A DNA stretch of 8,866 nt. Origin: Desulfobacterales bacterium. Its GTDB lineage: Bacteria > Desulfobacterota > Desulfobacteria > Desulfobacterales > UBA11574. Positions 6,019 to 8,866 of this stretch are shown piece by piece. Each line of letters opens with the position of its first letter. Within the stretch, counting starts at the first letter, position 1. The position numbers and the translations under genes are program-made. The notes below the pieces were generated by a model. The model made no database searches. It was not told where the DNA came from and saw nothing but the letters and a program-made list of their open reading frames with translations. Location of the stretch: positions 1 through 8,866 of the forward strand of contig JAAXQD010000148.1 in NCBI GenBank assembly GCA_012974475.1. Direction: 5' to 3'.

Positions 6019-6573
6019 CTATGTTGCGGCTTCTTTGTGGTCCGTTTTTAAAGAGGGGACAAGATTAAAATGTGCGATTAAAAAATCGGCCACGCCCTTA
6101 ATATCTTCTGTGGAAAATACCGGCACGCCAATATCGATGGGGGCATCGCTGATAAACGCAAGAAGGTTTTCATCGTTTTTGCACAAGGGTTTCTTGGCAA
6201 TCTCAGGCCTGAAAATTTCCAGCTTTAGTTTGTGATCTTGTTTATATCCTTCGGTTAAAATAATGTCCATACCGTTGAAAAATGACATTAATTCATCAAG
6301 GCTGTGATCATATTCCACATCCATGACCATTCCGATTCGATGCGGAGATGAAATAACGGTGGTCGATGCGCCGGCACGTTTATGTCTCCAGCTGTCTTTA
6401 CCGGGTGTGTCCATCTCAAACAGACCATGCACATGGTGCTTAATGGTGCCGACCTTGAGACCCCGATTTATCATTTCAGGAATCATTTTTTCTAAAAACG
6501 TGGTCTTGCCTGCGCCTGAATTCCCGACCACAGAAACCACAGGCGGGGTCATATTTTCCGATAGTATTTTCAT
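6019..6573 (-). CDS. mobB: Molybdopterin-guanine dinucleotide biosynthesis adaptor MobB
   Basis: A 184-residue cytoplasmic P-loop GTPase-like protein. VSVVGNSGAGKTTFLEKMIPEM gives the Walker A motif (GNSGAGKTT, residues 17-25). GTIKHHVHG (43-50), MDTPGKDSWRHKRAGA (54-69) and DIILTEGYK (103-111, Walker B region) are MobB signatures in the expected order, and the length is normal. MobB assists MobA in attaching GMP to molybdopterin to give the bis-MGD cofactor of nitrate reductases, formate dehydrogenases and related enzymes. ATG 6573 is used, though only a weak GGTGATGG lies upstream. ATG 6552, just before the P-loop, is possible. It follows the response-regulator gene by 88 nt with no visible terminator, so co-transcription is likely. 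No molybdoenzyme is encoded in the window; the link to the cytochrome operon is positional only. Confidence 0.9.
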   Translation of the reverse strand: MKILSENMTPPVVSVVGNSGAGKTTFLEKMIPEMINRGLKVGTIKHHVHGLFEMDTPGKDSWRHKRAGASTTVISSPHRIGMVMDVEYDHSLDELMSFFNGMDIILTEGYKQDHKLKLEIFRPEIAKKPLCKNDENLLAFISDAPIDIGVPVFSTEDIKGVADFLIAHFNLVPSLKTDHKEAAT

Positions 6574-6661
6574 TATTCCATCACCAAAAACCGACCTTTT
6601 TTAAAAGAGTTTGCAGTTACAATCCACAGACTTGCTTTTCAATTTCAATTTTACCATTTCC

Positions 6662-7366
6662 CTAACCGCACTGAAATCTATACCCCACTCCGGCAATGGT
6701 AACAATATATTGTGGCGTTTCTATTTTAGGTTCAATCTTTTTTCTTAGGCGCTGTACGTGGACATCAACGGCACGGCTGGTTTGATACAGCTGGGAATCA
6801 CGCCATATCTGCTGCTGGATGAATTCACGGGAGAGGACTTCATTGGGATAAGAAACAAAGAGTTCCAGCAATTCATATTCCGTTTTGGTCAGTTTAACAT
6901 CCTTTTTGCAGATGGTAACACTTCTCGATTTAAAATTTATGGCAAGATCGTTATATTCGCAAAAATTCTTTACCAGACTTCTTTCCACCCTCTTGAAAAT
7001 CGATTTTATTCTTGCTGAAAGCTCTAAAAAATTAAAGGGCTTGACCATATAGTCATCTGCCCCGCATTCAAGCCCCAGCACCTTGTCCGCAATACCGTCA
7101 CGAGCAGTCAGCATGATAATGGGAAAATCCAACTCCCTTCGCATGATCTCACAGGCTTTGATACCGTCGATATCCGGAAGATTTAAATCGAGAATCACCA
7201 GGTCCGGCCGGCTTGTTTTTGCAATATGGAGGCCGACGCTTCCATTTAATGCGGTCAACACTTCATACCCGTCCAGTTCCAGATTTCCTTTGACAGTCTG
7301 AACAATATCCTTATCATCATCAACAACCAGAATACGGTATCTGGTCTTTTGGGTTCCATCTGCCAT
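6662..7366 (-). CDS. OmpR/PhoB-family response regulator
   Basis: A 234-residue two-domain regulator. ATG 7366 (MADGTQKTRYRILVVDDD) is chosen because an AGG lies 9 nt before it. The longer frame starts at a TTG at 7465 with residues unlike any receiver domain. The receiver domain (about 10-125) has the acidic pocket D16-D17, phospho-acceptor D60 (LVILDLNLPDIDG), T87 (MLTARD) and K109 (MVKPF). The C-terminal winged helix (about 140-234) has LTKTEYELLELF, SREFIQQQIW, VDVHVQRLRKKIE and IVTIAGVGYRF, all typical of OmpR/PhoB DNA-binding domains that bind tandem direct repeats. The divergent sensor kinase gene begins 400 bp away and is the likely partner. The regulator is probably an activator or autoregulator acting through the ACATNAT repeats in the intergenic region, which is inference. 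Confidence 0.92.
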   Translation of the reverse strand: MADGTQKTRYRILVVDDDKDIVQTVKGNLELDGYEVLTALNGSVGLHIAKTSRPDLVILDLNLPDIDGIKACEIMRRELDFPIIMLTARDGIADKVLGLECGADDYMVKPFNFLELSARIKSIFKRVERSLVKNFCEYNDLAINFKSRSVTICKKDVKLTKTEYELLELFVSYPNEVLSREFIQQQIWRDSQLYQTSRAVDVHVQRLRKKIEPKIETPQYIVTIAGVGYRFQCG

Positions 7367-7556
7367 GGAAGTTAACCTGTCCCTATTTTTCAGCGGAAAA
7401 CAACACTGAACGCCCGCCTCAGGAAACCTATCTATTTCACCGGGGGACCCTAAGCTTTCGTTCAATTAGAGTATTACAAAAATAACATATAATTGGCATC
7501 AGTTCTTTTTAGGTGCAAGAATTTTTTTATGGGCATACAAATTCGCAACACCTTTA

Positions 7557-7584
7557 ACATCATATGTACATCATTTTACATTAT
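7557..7584 (+). promoter_or_regulatory. Three ACATNAT direct repeats, likely response-regulator binding site
   Basis: ACATCAT (7557-7563), ACATCAT (7568-7574) and ACATTAT (7578-7584) are head-to-tail with start spacings of 11 and 10 bp, one DNA turn each. This is the layout bound by OmpR/PhoB-family regulators. The array lies 56 bp upstream of the kinase -35 element and about 190 bp from the regulator start. Confidence 0.5.
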
Positions 7585-7592
7585 CTGTAAAA
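7574..7592. repeat. Inverted repeat TTTTACA-N5-TGTAAAA
   Basis: A perfect inverted repeat with 7-bp arms (7574-7580 and 7586-7592) around TTATC. It overlaps the third ACATNAT box. It could be an operator for a dimeric regulator, or the second arm may be chance in AT-rich DNA. Confidence 0.4.
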
Positions 7593-7639
7593 CAACTCTA
7601 AACAAGGCGATACTTCATCTTTGCTTAAACCCGATGAAT

Positions 7640-7668
7640 TTGACTCTCCGTATCAAATAAAGTAAGAT
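7640..7668 (+). promoter_or_regulatory. Sigma70-like promoter of the sensor kinase gene
   Basis: TTGACT (7640-7645, 5/6 to consensus), exactly 17 bp, then TAAGAT (7663-7668, 4/6). Transcription would start near 7675 and leave a leader of about 90 nt. This is the best -35/-10 pair in the region. Confidence 0.5.
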
Positions 7669-7766
7669 TGTTTCGCTATTTGGATGTTTTCTTTCTCCAT
7701 GTTTTTTGCCTCCAAAAAAACACAAATGGCCAACAACGATCAACCCCGGCATAAGAGGTTTTAATT

Positions 7767-8866
7767 GTGAAAAAATTACATCTTTCGCTTCAGATTAAAT
7801 TTCTTTTAAGCATCATTCTGATCATTGTTCCGATTCTGGGAATCATTTTTACCTGGACCGGCATTCAGAATGAAAAACAGGCCAAAGAACAAGTGCTGAC
7901 CCAGGCAAGAGTATTGTCCAAACAAGTTATCTTAACCCGACAGTGGGTCACTGACTGTGGCGGTGTCATGGTGCCCATGGAGAGCAAGGGCGCCAAGAAT
8001 ACAACCTGTTTTATAGACGACCGGCTTCAAACTTCCAGAGGATGGTATCAGCGATTTACCCCTGCAATGGTGACAAGAACGCTGTCTCAGTATTCCCTGC
8101 AGCAGGACCTGTACCGATTTCGCCTTGCAAGCTTGACGCCGTTGAATCCGGAGAATACGCCGGATGAGTTTGAAAAAAAGGCTTTGAGCAGCTTTAAACA
8201 ACAAAGGTTAAACGAATTGTTCAGATTCGAAAAACGCGATGGGAAACACTATTTTCAATATATGGTGCCCCTTTATATGGAAAAAGGATGTCTTGAATGT
8301 CATGAAATACAGAAAGACTCTTCAAATATGGTCAGGGGGGGGTTGAGCATCTTCTTGCCTATAGACCAGATGAGCCTTTCCATTAAAAACAATCACCTTA
8401 AGCTGGCTGTTTATGGAACCTGTCTTATTCTGCTGACAATCTCCACCCTGTTTATTCTGATGCGCCGTATGGTTATTAAACCACTCCAGAAAATGGAAAA
8501 GATGACCAGTGAAATTGGTCGGGGCAATTTGAATGCACGAGTACATATTAATACGGGAGATGAATTCGAAAAACTGGGATTAGCCTTTAACCATATGGTT
8601 TTAAGACTTTCAAAAGGTCGTGGATTTCTGGAAGAAAAAATTGCTCAGGCAACGTTTGAACTTTCCGAAGCCAACCAGGAGCTGAAAACGCTGGATCAAC
8701 TCAAGTCTGATTTTCTGGCCAACATGTCCCATGAACTCCGGTCTCCATTAACGGTTATTCGGGGCGGAATAGATTATCTTAACCGCACAATCCAATTAGA
8801 GGACAACCGGAATTATCTTGAAATTGTCGACAAGAACCTGGCACGCCTCATCAGACTGGTTTCCGA
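7767..8866 (+). CDS. Sensor histidine kinase with haem-c Tll0287/DUF3365-type periplasmic domain (3' partial)
   Basis: The frame is open from GTG 7767 to the window end (366 codons) with no stop. AAGAGG lies 8 nt before the GTG, and no earlier ATG is in frame. The translation begins MKKLHLSLQIKFLLSIILII, with TM1 at about 12-31. The periplasmic domain (about 32-210) has YRFRLASLTPLNPENTPDEFE and then GCLECHE, whose CLECH (175-179) is a c-type haem site. This order is the Tll0287-like (DUF3365) sensor domain. TM2 (about 211-232), a HAMP domain (about 233-285) and a helical linker (about 287-310) lead to the HisKA domain with H322 in SHELRSPL. The ATPase domain lies past the window. C64 and C81 are further periplasmic cysteines. 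The kinase probably senses redox state or a haem ligand such as NO and phosphorylates the divergently encoded regulator. The ligand is unknown. Confidence 0.88.
   Translation, partial: MKKLHLSLQIKFLLSIILIIVPILGIIFTWTGIQNEKQAKEQVLTQARVLSKQVILTRQWVTDCGGVMVPMESKGAKNTTCFIDDRLQTSRGWYQRFTPAMVTRTLSQYSLQQDLYRFRLASLTPLNPENTPDEFEKKALSSFKQQRLNELFRFEKRDGKHYFQYMVPLYMEKGCLECHEIQKDSSNMVRGGLSIFLPIDQMSLSIKNNHLKLAVYGTCLILLTISTLFILMRRMVIKPLQKMEKMTSEIGRGNLNARVHINTGDEFEKLGLAFNHMVLRLSKGRGFLEEKIAQATFELSEANQELKTLDQLKSDFLANMSHELRSPLTVIRGGIDYLNRTIQLEDNRNYLEIVDKNLARLIRLVS

Larger units (their letters stand above)
7367..7766. other. Divergent regulatory region between response regulator and sensor kinase
   Basis: About 400 bp with no credible gene. 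The left part (7367-7470) is the leader of the response-regulator gene; a TTG-initiated frame extends through it but lacks any family match. The centre and right are AT-rich. They hold three ACATNAT direct repeats, an inverted repeat and a sigma70-like promoter toward the kinase, listed separately. I found no clear -35/-10 pair for the regulator: TTGCAC on the - strand near 7517 has no well-spaced -10. Confidence 0.6.

Noticed and set aside
7367..7465. Extended N-terminus of the response regulator from TTG 7465
   Set aside because: The 33 extra residues match no receiver domain, TTG starts are rare, and the ATG at 7366 sits directly before the conserved RILVVDDD.
7701..7721. T-run and A-run inverted repeat before the kinase gene
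   Set aside because: GTTTTTTG and CAAAAAAAC pair with a 4-nt loop, but the homopolymer arms are low-complexity. The hairpin is weak and lies between promoter and start, where a terminator would be unexpected.
1..8866. Mobile elements, CRISPR arrays, tRNA or rRNA genes
   Set aside because: I saw no terminal inverted repeats, transposase or integrase motifs, regularly spaced repeats or tRNA-like cloverleaves.

Overview
The window looks like chromosomal sequence of an anaerobic, cytochrome-rich bacterium, most likely a Desulfobacterota (deltaproteobacterial) sulfate reducer or relative. This is inferred from gene content: an FmdE-family protein beside a MoeA-like protein with a cysteine tail, a sulfide:quinone-oxidoreductase-like flavoprotein paired with a DUF1641 protein, and an octaheme hydroxylamine-oxidoreductase-family cytochrome with a NapC/NrfH-type quinol dehydrogenase. 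No taxonomic marker is present. GC content is moderate, and I see no tRNA, rRNA, transposase or CRISPR array.

Left part (1-1640, + strand): the 3' part of an fmdE-like gene, followed 10 nt later by a molybdopterin-binding (MoeA/MogA-fold) protein gene with a GTG start. They form a probable two-gene operon for molybdenum-enzyme or cofactor handling. Middle-left (1702-3630, - strand): an SQR-like FAD protein and a DUF1641 protein, 15 nt apart, each with a strong ribosome binding site. A terminator hairpin overlaps the last codons of the DUF1641 gene. Intergenic 3618-3843 holds two tandem hairpins ending the next operon.

Middle-right (3747-5963, - strand): a two-gene cytochrome operon, a membrane tetraheme NapC/NrfH-type protein then a periplasmic octaheme HAO-family enzyme. 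By family, electrons pass from the quinol pool through the tetraheme protein to the octaheme enzyme, which reduces (or oxidises) a nitrogen compound such as hydroxylamine, NO or nitrite. A candidate promoter and repeated ACAT boxes lie upstream.

Right part (6019-8866): mobB and an OmpR-family response regulator on the - strand. Diverging from them is a sensor histidine kinase on the + strand that runs off the window. Its periplasmic sensor domain is of the Tll0287/DUF3365 type with a CLECH haem-c motif. The roughly 400-bp divergent region (7367-7766) holds three ACATNAT direct repeats at 10-11 bp spacing, a 19-bp inverted repeat and a good sigma70-like promoter for the kinase.

Working model (inference): a haem-c sensor kinase and its divergently encoded regulator read redox state or a small ligand in the periplasm, autoregulate through the ACAT repeats, and may control the HAO/NapC respiratory or detoxification operon, where a related box lies just upstream of the -35 element. 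MobB, FmdE and the MoeA-like protein add a molybdenum-cofactor theme, possibly serving nitrate reductase or formate dehydrogenase encoded elsewhere.
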